Positions 1-5,021 of a DNA stretch of 5,089 nucleotides are shown one piece after another. Below the pieces are notes generated by a model. It made no database searches, was not told the origin of the DNA, and saw nothing but the letters and a program-made list of their open reading frames with translations. The first letter of the stretch is position 1. Each line of letters begins with the position of its first letter. The translations under genes were made by a program, and so were the position numbers. Source of the stretch: Dehalococcoidia bacterium (GTDB lineage Bacteria; Chloroflexota; Dehalococcoidia; JAENJB01); assembly GCA_016844565.1 (NCBI GenBank), contig JAENJB010000097.1, forward strand, positions 1 to 5,089. Reading direction: 5' to 3'.

Positions 1-1055
1 CGCGCTTTCCCACGCCGAAGTGGCATGAGAAGGACGGCGGTCGCTACATCGGTACCGGCCACATGGTCATCACCAGGGACCCGGACACCGGAGAGGTCAA
101 TCTGGGCACCTACCGGGTGATGCTGCACGATGCCAAGACGGTGGGCATCCACATCTCTCCTGGCAAGCACGGGCAGCTCCACATCCAGAATTATCATGCC
201 CGGGGGCAGCCATGCCCAATCGTCCTATCCCTGGGACAGCATCCCCTTATGTTCCTGCTGTCCACCATGACCGTCCCCGAGGGAGACGAGTATGCCTACA
301 TCGGCGCCATACGGGGCAAGCCGGTGGAGGTCATCGAGGAGGAGATAACCGGGCTTCCCGTACCTGCTGACAGCGAGATATTGCTGGCGGGCTGGTGCCC
401 GCCCGGCAAGCGGAGGGCCGAGGGGCCTTTCGGGGAGTTCACCGGCTACTACGCCGGCGGGGTTCTTCAAGCCCCTATTATTGAGGTCGAGAGGGTCTAC
501 TTCCGCAACAACCCCATCATGCTTGGCTCTCCCCCCGGCAAGCCCCCGAATGACACGGAGTACCCGCACGGCATCATCTCCAACGTGATGTTTGAAAACG
601 AGCTGAAAAGGAACGGCATCTCCGACGTGAAGGGGGTGTGCACTCACGAGATCATCGGCGCCATGTTCGTCGCCATCTCCATCAAGCAGAGATATGCGGG
701 ACAGGCCAGGCAGGCCGGACTCCTGGCAGCCTCGCTGCCGGTGAGGGGCATCATGGCCGGGCGCTACATCATCGTCGTGGATGACGACATCGACGTCACC
801 AACCTGAAGGAGGTGCTGTGGGCACTGTGCACGCGCTCCGACCCGGCGAAGAGTATTGAAATTCTCCACAATCTGCGCAGCACTCCGCTGGACCCGATGA
901 TAAGGAAGCCGGCCTCCCTCTATGTGCAGTCCAAGGCGATCATAGACGCCTGCCGGCCATTTGACTGGCGGAACGAGTTCCCCGAGGCCATCACGATCAG
1001 CCCGGAAATGACCAAGACTGTCCGCCAGAAGTGGAGTTCCATCTTAGACCTCTAA
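1..1055 (+). CDS. UbiD family prenylated-FMN-dependent decarboxylase, 5'-truncated by window edge
   Basis: UbiD enzymes reversibly decarboxylate aromatic or alpha,beta-unsaturated carboxylic acids using prenylated FMN made by a UbiX partner, which is not in this window. The reading frame is open from base 3, upstream of the first ATG at 63. The codons before that ATG (reading PKWHEKDGGRYIGTGH) are typical of UbiD, so the ATG is internal and the true start lies outside. About 350 codons are visible against a usual 440-500. The cofactor/metal motif N-x-G-T-Y-R is at 99-116; its Asn and Arg correspond to the metal-binding Asn and catalytic Arg of Fdc1/UbiD. The catalytic pair E-x4-E sits in EGPFGEF, with Glu codons at 420-422 and 435-437. 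The C-terminal FDWRNEFPEAI region is also family-typical, so the visible part looks intact and catalytically competent. The substrate cannot be read from the sequence, and ubiquinone biosynthesis should not be assumed. The stop is TAA at 1053-1055. The neighbouring eamA genes on the same strand may once have followed it directly. Confidence 0.93.
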   Translation, partial: RFPTPKWHEKDGGRYIGTGHMVITRDPDTGEVNLGTYRVMLHDAKTVGIHISPGKHGQLHIQNYHARGQPCPIVLSLGQHPLMFLLSTMTVPEGDEYAYIGAIRGKPVEVIEEEITGLPVPADSEILLAGWCPPGKRRAEGPFGEFTGYYAGGVLQAPIIEVERVYFRNNPIMLGSPPGKPPNDTEYPHGIISNVMFENELKRNGISDVKGVCTHEIIGAMFVAISIKQRYAGQARQAGLLAASLPVRGIMAGRYIIVVDDDIDVTNLKEVLWALCTRSDPAKSIEILHNLRSTPLDPMIRKPASLYVQSKAIIDACRPFDWRNEFPEAITISPEMTKTVRQKWSSILDL

Positions 1056-1062
1056 GACTCGT

Positions 1063-1076
1063 ATGATAGGCATCAC
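1063..1076 (+). repeat. Left copy of 14-base direct repeat (ATGATAGGCATCAC)
   Basis: This is an exact match to the first 14 bases of the downstream eamA gene (2520-2533), and it lies 7 bases after the ubiD stop. The flanking bases differ on both sides, so the match is exactly 14. It looks like the original eamA start, left behind when the dcd segment inserted. Alternatively it is the 5' remnant of a further deleted eamA copy. Confidence 0.75.
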
Positions 1077-1151
1077 CCGGGGGTTGGTGTGGCGGTATGC
1101 TCCGGGAAGCTGGTCAATGGCGGCCCAAAGACTTCGACGCGGCGCTACCAG

Positions 1152-2339
1152 CTACAAACGAAACAAGATGCCTTGCCCGTTGTCCTTTTGGCGAAAGTGC
1201 TTGCTTAGCGTCTTTGTCTGAGCATGGTACGACGACCCTACATCCTTACCATACAGCTTCTCCGGCACCGCGCACATGTGCTCAAACTGAAGCTTACACA
1301 CTTTCTGCCCGTGTTCCAGGATGAAAGGCACATCGTGGGCACGTACCTCTAATACTGCCTTTGTACCTTTGAGACTGCCTCCATGCCCAAAGCCAGGATC
1401 GAAAAACCCTGCGTAGTGGGTCCTCAGTTCGCCGCTGGTCGGATCGTAGGCAGCCATCTCTGCTGCGAACTGGGGAGGAATACGCACGCATTCTGCGGAT
1501 AGGATAAGATAAAATTCCTCAGGCTCCAGTACTATGCGCTGCTTCGGCTCAGCATGAACGGGCTCCCAGAAGTCATCAAGGTCATATGCGTCCAGCAGGG
1601 ACAAATCAAGCAGTTGGCTGTTCTTCTTTGCACGGTATGCGACTGGCCGCTTGGTGTCGCCTGCAAGGTCGACCCCAAGAAACAGGCCATCATTAAGAGC
1701 CAGACTTTCCGTGGGAACAGGCACCTCTTGCACAAAGAGGATTGGTGAGTCCTGGTGAGCACGGCGGAGGTCGTCATCGGTGCACCGTGAAGTCTCCCTC
1801 ACTAGCCGGATCTGGTTGAGTGAGAGGCCCGCTCGCACTTTGATAGTGAAAGTTCGAGGAAGCACCTCCAGGTAGAGTCTACCGTTGTACCCGGGCCGGA
1901 TTTCGTCAAACTTGTTGCTACAATCCGTTATCACCCGCGTGAAGATATCGAGGCGCCCCGTGGAACTTCTGGGATTCGTCTTGGCTTTGATATGCCCCGG
2001 CAGCCGGAGATGTTCCATTAGAGGGATTAAGTAAGGCCGATTCCTTTCCAAAATCCCTCCATCAGTCAGGTCAACTACTCCCATGCTTAAGTCGTCCAAT
2101 TTCTTTTCGACGGAGTCGGTGTCGGGCAGAAAGCTGGCTCTCAGCCTGTATGCTCTCTGTGCGAGACGTAAGTCCAAGCTTGCCGGCTGGAAGTTCCCCT
2201 GGGGAATGTCAGGTTTCTCCGTCCAAATCCATCCTTTTTCGACAGCATGTTTAAGCCACTGGACAGGGAATACCCCTTTCCTGTCAGTTGCATTTGCGCC
2301 AGTTGCGCCAATGCCTTTAGTGCGAGTCGGGGCCATCAT
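1152..2339 (-). CDS. dcd: 2'-deoxycytidine 5'-triphosphate deaminase, long two-domain form
   Basis: The enzyme converts dCTP to dUTP and ammonia, feeding dTMP synthesis through dUTPase. At about 395 residues it is twice the length of E. coli Dcd and matches the tandem-domain form best known from Alphaproteobacteria (about 365). Numbering from the ATG at 2339, domain 1 shows QPASLDLRL (51-59), the substrate/active-site motif RSSTGR (124-129) and a Glu in YLEV (158). Domain 2 shows HYAGFFDPGFGH (308-319) and a Glu in AVLEVR (331), followed by a family-typical YHAQTKTLSKHF tail. Domain 2 lacks the SSxxR motif and domain 1 lacks an intact AGFxDPGF loop, so the halves look complementary. The first 22 or so residues are an extension before the conserved FPVQWLKHAVEKG. 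Three start codons lie in a row: TTG 2342, ATG 2339 and ATG 2336. AAGGAG (2350-2345) is only 2 bases from the TTG but 5 and 8 from the ATGs, so an ATG is preferred. The stop is TAG (1154-1152). The gene is monocistronic and antiparallel to its neighbours. Confidence 0.92.
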   Translation of the reverse strand: MMAPTRTKGIGATGANATDRKGVFPVQWLKHAVEKGWIWTEKPDIPQGNFQPASLDLRLAQRAYRLRASFLPDTDSVEKKLDDLSMGVVDLTDGGILERNRPYLIPLMEHLRLPGHIKAKTNPRSSTGRLDIFTRVITDCSNKFDEIRPGYNGRLYLEVLPRTFTIKVRAGLSLNQIRLVRETSRCTDDDLRRAHQDSPILFVQEVPVPTESLALNDGLFLGVDLAGDTKRPVAYRAKKNSQLLDLSLLDAYDLDDFWEPVHAEPKQRIVLEPEEFYLILSAECVRIPPQFAAEMAAYDPTSGELRTHYAGFFDPGFGHGGSLKGTKAVLEVRAHDVPFILEHGQKVCKLQFEHMCAVPEKLYGKDVGSSYHAQTKTLSKHFRQKDNGQGILFRL

Positions 2340-2344
2340 CAACT

Positions 2345-2350
2345 CTCCTT
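2345..2350 (-). promoter_or_regulatory. Ribosome binding site of dcd (AAGGAG)
   Basis: AAGGAG on the minus strand is a near-perfect Shine-Dalgarno. Its spacing of 5 or 8 bases to the two ATGs (2 to the TTG) decides the start choice for dcd. Confidence 0.8.
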
Positions 2351-2357
2351 AACGACT

Positions 2358-2386
2358 AGCATAAACCATGGCTCACGTACTGTCCA
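2358..2386 (-). promoter_or_regulatory. Candidate sigma70-type promoter of dcd
   Basis: On the minus strand, TGGACA (2386-2381; 5 of 6 to the -35 consensus) is followed by exactly 17 bases and then TATGCT (2363-2358; 4 of 6 to the -10 consensus). Transcription would begin near 2351, giving a leader of about 12 bases that contains little more than the AAGGAG. Position, spacing and the adjacent ribosome site agree, but this is a motif match only. Confidence 0.5.
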
Positions 2387-2411
2387 GCCGGACCAGGGGC
2401 CCCCATTCTCG

Positions 2412-2438
2412 CAAGACCCCAACTTTCGGTGGGGCTTG
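2412..2438. other. Stem-loop in the dcd-eamA divergent intergenic region
   Basis: CAAG (2412-2415), a bulged A, and CCCCA (2417-2421) can pair with TGGGG (2430-2434) and CTTG (2435-2438), giving 9 base pairs around an 8-base loop. A GGGGCCCC palindrome lies just upstream at 2396-2403. There is no T-run on either strand, so it is not a simple intrinsic terminator. It lies upstream of both divergent promoters and could be an operator or the boundary of the inserted segment; no function is claimed. Confidence 0.35.
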
Positions 2439-2481
2439 TCCAGGGTGTTGGGCGTGTGGAGCTTCCCTGGAACCACAGCTA

Positions 2482-2510
2482 TTGAAAACAAGTAGCGAAG
2501 CAAGTAGTAT
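2482..2510 (+). promoter_or_regulatory. Candidate promoter for the first eamA gene
   Basis: TTGAAA (2482-2487; 5 of 6 to the -35 consensus), 17 bases, then TAGTAT (2505-2510; 4 of 6 to the -10 consensus). The expected transcription start is about 2517, only about 3 bases before the ATG at 2520, so this transcript would be nearly leaderless and would not include the weak AGGG (2511-2514). The spacer holds a direct repeat of CAAGTAG (2489-2495 and 2501-2507) with a 12-base period. Confidence 0.35.
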
Positions 2511-2519
2511 AGGGCGGCC

Positions 2520-2533
2520 ATGATAGGCATCAC
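2520..2533 (+). repeat. Right copy of 14-base direct repeat
   Basis: This copy is identical to 1063-1076 and coincides with the first 14 coding bases of eamA. If the dcd segment was inserted, this and the left copy are the target duplication. Confidence 0.75.
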
Positions 2534-3386
2534 GCTGGCGCTTCTTGCCAGTCTCATCTGGGGGACCGGCACGTTGTTCTCCCGAAAGGGCCTGCAGTAC
2601 GTTCAACCGAACATAGGTGTCTTCGTAGCCAATAGCGCCGGTTGCTCGGTGGGCATCCTGGCCGGCCTCCTTCTCAGCCGGCGGGAGCTTTTCTCCCTCT
2701 CCCTCACCGCGGTCGCCTGGTTCGCTCTCATAGGCGTCATCAGCATCGGTCTGGCCAACTACTTCTACTACCGCGGCATCTACCTTGTGGGCGCCTCGCG
2801 GGCCTCGCCCATTGCAGCAGCAGCCCCCCTCCTCTCCCTGCCTCTCGCCATGCTCTTCCTGGGAGAGCATGCCACCCTCTCGATTGCCTTCGGAGCCACA
2901 GGCGTAGTGGGCGGCCTGTACCTGGTAACCAGCAGCGGAGGAGGGGACAAGCAGGTCAGGAAGCGGGGCTATATTTTTGCACTGCTGGCAGCGCTGTGCT
3001 GGAGCATATCCTCCCTGCTCATCCGGAAAGGGGTCACTACCTTTGCCTCGCCCTTGGCGGGCACCCCCATTTCCCTGCTCGTGGGCTATCTGGTTCTGTT
3101 TCCCCGGCAGGGGCTATCCACGGCCTTTCAAGCCCGCCGGAAGCTCTGGCTCCTGCTGGCCGCCGGCTCGTGCTCGGGTCTCGGTAGCCTCCTCTTCTAC
3201 TCCGCTATGAGCTTTGCACCGGTGGTCGTGGTGTCCCCATTGGGAAACATGGCGCCGCTTATTGCCATCACCGGCTCTCATCTTTTCCTCAGGCGGCTGG
3301 AGAAGGTCACCCTGCGGCTGGTGCTCGGGGCCTTGCTGGTGCTCGCCGGCGCCGCCACCATTACCATCGGCCGGGCCGCCGGCTGA
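2520..3386 (+). CDS. EamA-family (DMT superfamily) inner-membrane transporter, upstream paralog
   Basis: This 288-residue protein is a ten-helix permease of the drug/metabolite transporter superfamily, made of two homologous EamA halves (about residues 2-138 and 148-284). The hydrophobic segments alternate with short polar loops; the longest is the K/R-bearing linker at about 139-149. Family-typical stretches include GITLALLASLIWG at the N terminus, YYRGIYLVGASRASP (83-97) ending in the FLGE helix boundary (113-116), and their counterparts in half two, YSAMSFAPVVVVSPLG (227-242) and LFLRRLEK (255-262). Substrates of this family range over amino acids, nucleotides and aromatic metabolites, and this one cannot be assigned. 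The ATG at 2520 aligns exactly with the start of the following paralog. The upstream AGGG (2511-2514) is a weak ribosome site. The first 14 bases are duplicated at 1063-1076, suggesting the gene formerly began 7 bases after ubiD and was coupled to it. The stop is TGA (3384-3386). Confidence 0.9.
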   Translation: MIGITLALLASLIWGTGTLFSRKGLQYVQPNIGVFVANSAGCSVGILAGLLLSRRELFSLSLTAVAWFALIGVISIGLANYFYYRGIYLVGASRASPIAAAAPLLSLPLAMLFLGEHATLSIAFGATGVVGGLYLVTSSGGGDKQVRKRGYIFALLAALCWSISSLLIRKGVTTFASPLAGTPISLLVGYLVLFPRQGLSTAFQARRKLWLLLAAGSCSGLGSLLFYSAMSFAPVVVVSPLGNMAPLIAITGSHLFLRRLEKVTLRLVLGALLVLAGAATITIGRAAG

Positions 3387-3401
3387 GAGGCGCGGGCCGA
3401 A

Positions 3402-3419
3402 ATGGTCTATATGGTCTAT
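3402..3419 (+). repeat. Tandem 9-base repeat between the two eamA genes
   Basis: ATGGTCTAT occurs twice in direct tandem (3402-3410 and 3411-3419). A close relative, ATGGTCCATAAT, lies after the second eamA stop (4379-4390), so each transporter gene is followed within about 60 bases by a version of the same motif. This may be residue of the duplication that made the gene pair. Confidence 0.6.
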
Positions 3420-3422
3420 AAT
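3417..3422 (+). promoter_or_regulatory. Possible -10 element ahead of the second eamA (TATAAT)
   Basis: A perfect TATAAT lies 32 bases before the ATG at 3455 and would give a leader of about 26 bases including the GAGG ribosome site. No -35-like hexamer is present 16-18 bases upstream (the sequence there is GC-rich), and the hexamer is part of the 9-base tandem repeat, so it may be coincidental. Read-through from the first eamA remains the default. Confidence 0.25.
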
Positions 3423-3445
3423 GTCTGAAGTCGTTCGGGTCTACT

Positions 3446-3449
3446 GAGG
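3446..3449 (+). promoter_or_regulatory. Ribosome binding site of the second eamA (GAGG)
   Basis: GAGG lies 5 bases before the ATG at 3455, with correct spacing. It supports this start, which also aligns with the start of the upstream paralog. Confidence 0.55.
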
Positions 3450-3454
3450 CTGCA

Positions 3455-4324
3455 ATGCTGGGTATCGTGCTGGTGCTTCTCGCCAGTTTGGCCTGGGGAG
3501 TGGCGCCGCTTTTTTCCCGAAAAGGCCTTCAATACATTTCGCCAAGAGCAGGCAGCTTCATTGCCGTTGGCTCGGCCTTCTTGCTGAGCGCCCTGGTTGG
3601 CCTCGTCTTTCACTGGCGAGAGTTGCTGTCCCTTTCCCTCTTCGCCATCGGCTGGTTCGCCCTCACGGGCATCGTTAGCAACGGCCTCGCAAACTACTTC
3701 TACTACCGCGGCATCCACCTCGTGGGGGCCTCCCGCGCTTCGCCCGTCGCCGCCTCCACGCCACTGCTCGCCCTCCCCCTGGCAGCCATCTTCCTCGGTG
3801 AGGTAATCACCATCCCGGCAGCCGCCGGGGCCCTTGGGGTAGTGCTTGGCCTTTACCTGATCACCAGCGGGGAGGCGCCAGGCGTCAAGTCGAAGAAGCG
3901 CGGCTATATCTTCGCGTTGCTGGCTGCTCTTTGCTGGAGCGCCGCCAATCTGCTCATAAGGAGGGGAGTCACAACCCTTGCCCCGCCATTGGCCAGCGCC
4001 CCCATATCCCTCTTCTTCGCATCCTTGATACTGATTCCTCCCCCGGAGACGCTCTCATCGCTTCCCAAGGCGGGCAGGAAGCTCTGGCTTATCGTCGTGG
4101 CCGGCTTGTGCTCGGGCTCGGGGACCCTTCTTTTCTACTCCGCCATGAGCCTGGCGCCGGTGGTCATCGTATCACCCCTGGGCAACCTCGGACCGCTGGT
4201 CACCATCCTTGGCTCTCACCTTTTCCTCAGGCGGCTGGAGAAGGTCACTCCGCGCCTGGTGGGCGGGGCTCTCCTGGTGCTGGCCGGCGCGGCTACGGTC
4301 ACCATCGGCCGGGCGCTCGGCTAA
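3455..4324 (+). CDS. EamA-family (DMT superfamily) inner-membrane transporter, downstream paralog
   Basis: This 289-residue, ten-helix two-EamA-domain permease is about two-thirds identical by eye to the preceding gene over its full length, with one extra residue late in the second half. Shared blocks include LFSRKGLQY (19-27), NYFYYRGI (80-87), LVGASRASP (89-97), KRGYIFALLAALCWS (148-162) and LFLRRLEKVT near the C terminus. Divergence concentrates in residues 30-55, 117-147 and 180-208, which line helices 2, 5/linker and 7. That is compatible with different substrates or with the two forming a heteromeric pair; neither is shown. Some DNA blocks are exactly conserved (24 bases at 2757-2780 versus 3692-3715; 29 bases at 3282-3310 versus 4220-4248) although the proteins have diverged. 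The gene starts 68 bases after the first eamA stop and is probably co-transcribed with it. The stop is TAA (4322-4324). Confidence 0.9.
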   Translation: MLGIVLVLLASLAWGVAPLFSRKGLQYISPRAGSFIAVGSAFLLSALVGLVFHWRELLSLSLFAIGWFALTGIVSNGLANYFYYRGIHLVGASRASPVAASTPLLALPLAAIFLGEVITIPAAAGALGVVLGLYLITSGEAPGVKSKKRGYIFALLAALCWSAANLLIRRGVTTLAPPLASAPISLFFASLILIPPPETLSSLPKAGRKLWLIVVAGLCSGSGTLLFYSAMSLAPVVIVSPLGNLGPLVTILGSHLFLRRLEKVTPRLVGGALLVLAGAATVTIGRALG

Positions 4325-4344
4325 CGATTTCCTCTGCCTTGACG

Positions 4345-4376
4345 GGAGATATTGAGGTGACTACTTCACCATCTCC
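4345..4376. other. Interrupted inverted repeat between convergent eamA and Clp-like genes
   Basis: GGAGAT (4345-4350) and GGTGA (4356-4360) can pair with TCACC (4366-4370) and ATCTCC (4371-4376). This gives an 11-base-pair stem with a 5-base bulge and a 5-base loop, placed 20 bases after the eamA stop and 45 bases past the end of the opposing protease gene. It could end transcripts or protect their 3' ends, but neither strand has a T-run after it. The rest of the 96-base gap holds only the ATGGTCCATAAT motif. Confidence 0.35.
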
Positions 4377-4420
4377 AAATGGTCCATAATAACGAACTGA
4401 TGAGCCAGTGTCAGTCGCCC

Positions 4421-4984
4421 TTACTGTTTCTGTGGTTCCTGGTATTGTATAGATATGACGTCAGAACCTGCTTCAAACAGTTCAGACTTGACGTCATGCA
4501 CCAGGCCATACGCCTTAGCCTCGTCAGGATTCAGTGTAGTTCTCTCAAGCATGGCGTTTGTGACCTCTTGAACCGTCCTGCCAGTATTCGAAGCTATGAC
4601 CTTAGCGATGTTTTCGATATCTATTCTTAAGCCCTTCAGTCTCTCTTCAAGCTGTTTCTCCTCCAAACGCTCATTTTGGAAACCGGCGCTTACGCCATGT
4701 AGAAGAAACCTTGCCTGAGGAACCGACAGCCTCCTAGAGCCACCACAGAAGAGAACGACCCCTATGGAATCTACACTCCCGAAGTTGTGGGTAGTAATAG
4801 TTGCAGGTAGGCCTTTCAGGTAGTTGTAAGCCGAAAGCCCATGAAAGACGCTGCCACCGGGAGACGAGATGAGAATGACAAATTGAGTAGCGCCCTGCTT
4901 CATCTTCTGGTCCACTGCGGTCATCAGGGCGTTAATAGTGACATCGATGACCGGCGCAAAGAACTTGATAACTGTGGGCTTCAT
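4421..4984 (-). CDS. ClpP-fold serine protease (Clp protease/crotonase-like superfamily), stand-alone
   Basis: This 187-residue protein has the ClpP fold signature. ISSPGGSVFHG (39-49) is the oxyanion-region SPGG motif, GSVDSIG (69-75) places the nucleophile at Ser73, and RFLLHGV (92-98) places the catalytic His at 96. The Ser-His spacing of 23 is close to ClpP (about 25). The third member is unclear: where ClpP has Asp in ERDxFxxxxEA, this protein reads ERTTLNPDEA (147-156), so Thr or Arg occupies that place. Residues 103-125 are strongly charged and helical (ERLEEKQLEERLKGL), matching the handle helix. The mature N terminus starts almost directly with the fold, without the usual ClpP propeptide, and no signal peptide is seen. 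No ClpX/A ATPase is nearby, so it is probably not the housekeeping ClpP; it resembles the group annotated loosely as ATP-dependent Clp proteolytic subunits. No Shine-Dalgarno precedes the ATG, and a transposase stop codon lies 7 bases upstream. Confidence 0.85.
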   Translation of the reverse strand: MKPTVIKFFAPVIDVTINALMTAVDQKMKQGATQFVILISSPGGSVFHGLSAYNYLKGLPATITTHNFGSVDSIGVVLFCGGSRRLSVPQARFLLHGVSAGFQNERLEEKQLEERLKGLRIDIENIAKVIASNTGRTVQEVTNAMLERTTLNPDEAKAYGLVHDVKSELFEAGSDVISIQYQEPQKQ

Positions 4985-4990
4985 ACAGAC

Positions 4991-5021
4991 GCTAGTGTAG
5001 TGTCTCTAACACTGCGTTAGC
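4991..5021. repeat. 31-base imperfect palindrome spanning the transposase 3' end
   Basis: The left arm GCTAGTGTAGTGT (4991-5003) and right arm ACACTGCGTTAGC (5009-5021) surround the loop CTCTA. In a plus-strand RNA all 13 positions pair, three of them as G-U; as DNA, 10 of 13 match. The palindrome is followed by TTT on the plus strand. It covers the last ten codons and stop of the transposase and ends 7 bases before the protease ATG. It may be an element end or operator, or a weak plus-strand terminator. Confidence 0.4.

Larger units (their letters stand above)
1077..2519. other. Candidate inserted segment carrying dcd, bounded by 14-base direct repeats
   Basis: The segment between the two repeat copies holds the minus-strand dCTP deaminase, about 75 bases of unrecognised sequence after its stop, and a 177-base divergent promoter region before its start. 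Its GC is lower: 60-base samples at 1681-1740 and 1981-2040 both count to 52%. It interrupts an otherwise same-strand ubiD-eamA-eamA order. I see no transposase or integrase inside it and no convincing terminal inverted repeats, so the mechanism is unknown. It could be a non-autonomous element, a single recombination event, or coincidence of a short repeat. Confidence 0.5.

Noticed and set aside
225..869. Long minus-strand open frame (214 codons) antisense to ubiD
   Set aside because: The opposite frame has intact UbiD motifs, and the antisense product is rich in G, D, H and R with no recognisable domain. It is a shadow of a GC-rich gene.
1056..1151. Possible intrinsic terminator after ubiD (CACC/GGTG around a G-rich loop)
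   Set aside because: The stem is only 4 pairs and no T-run follows.
1108..1153. Inverted repeat AGCTGGT/ACCAGCT as a dcd terminator
   Set aside because: Only 7 paired bases enclose a 32-base loop, with no T-run on the minus strand. Too weak to call.
1104..2467. GGGAAGCT (1104-1111) and AGCTTCCC (2460-2467) as terminal inverted repeats of the dcd segment
   Set aside because: They are only 8 bases long and sit asymmetrically, 27 and 52 bases from the proposed boundaries. A chance match is likely.
2373..2870. Minus-strand frame of 165 codons across the eamA 5' end
   Set aside because: It overlaps the well-supported EamA coding sequence and has low-complexity composition typical of a codon shadow.
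2642..3187. Plus-strand frame of 181 codons inside the first eamA
   Set aside because: It is Pro/Arg/His-rich, out of frame with a clear transporter, and has no ribosome site. It is a frame shadow.
3931..4389. Plus-strand frame of 152 codons overlapping the end of the second eamA
   Set aside because: It is an out-of-frame shadow of a GC-rich transporter gene, with no domain and no ribosome site.
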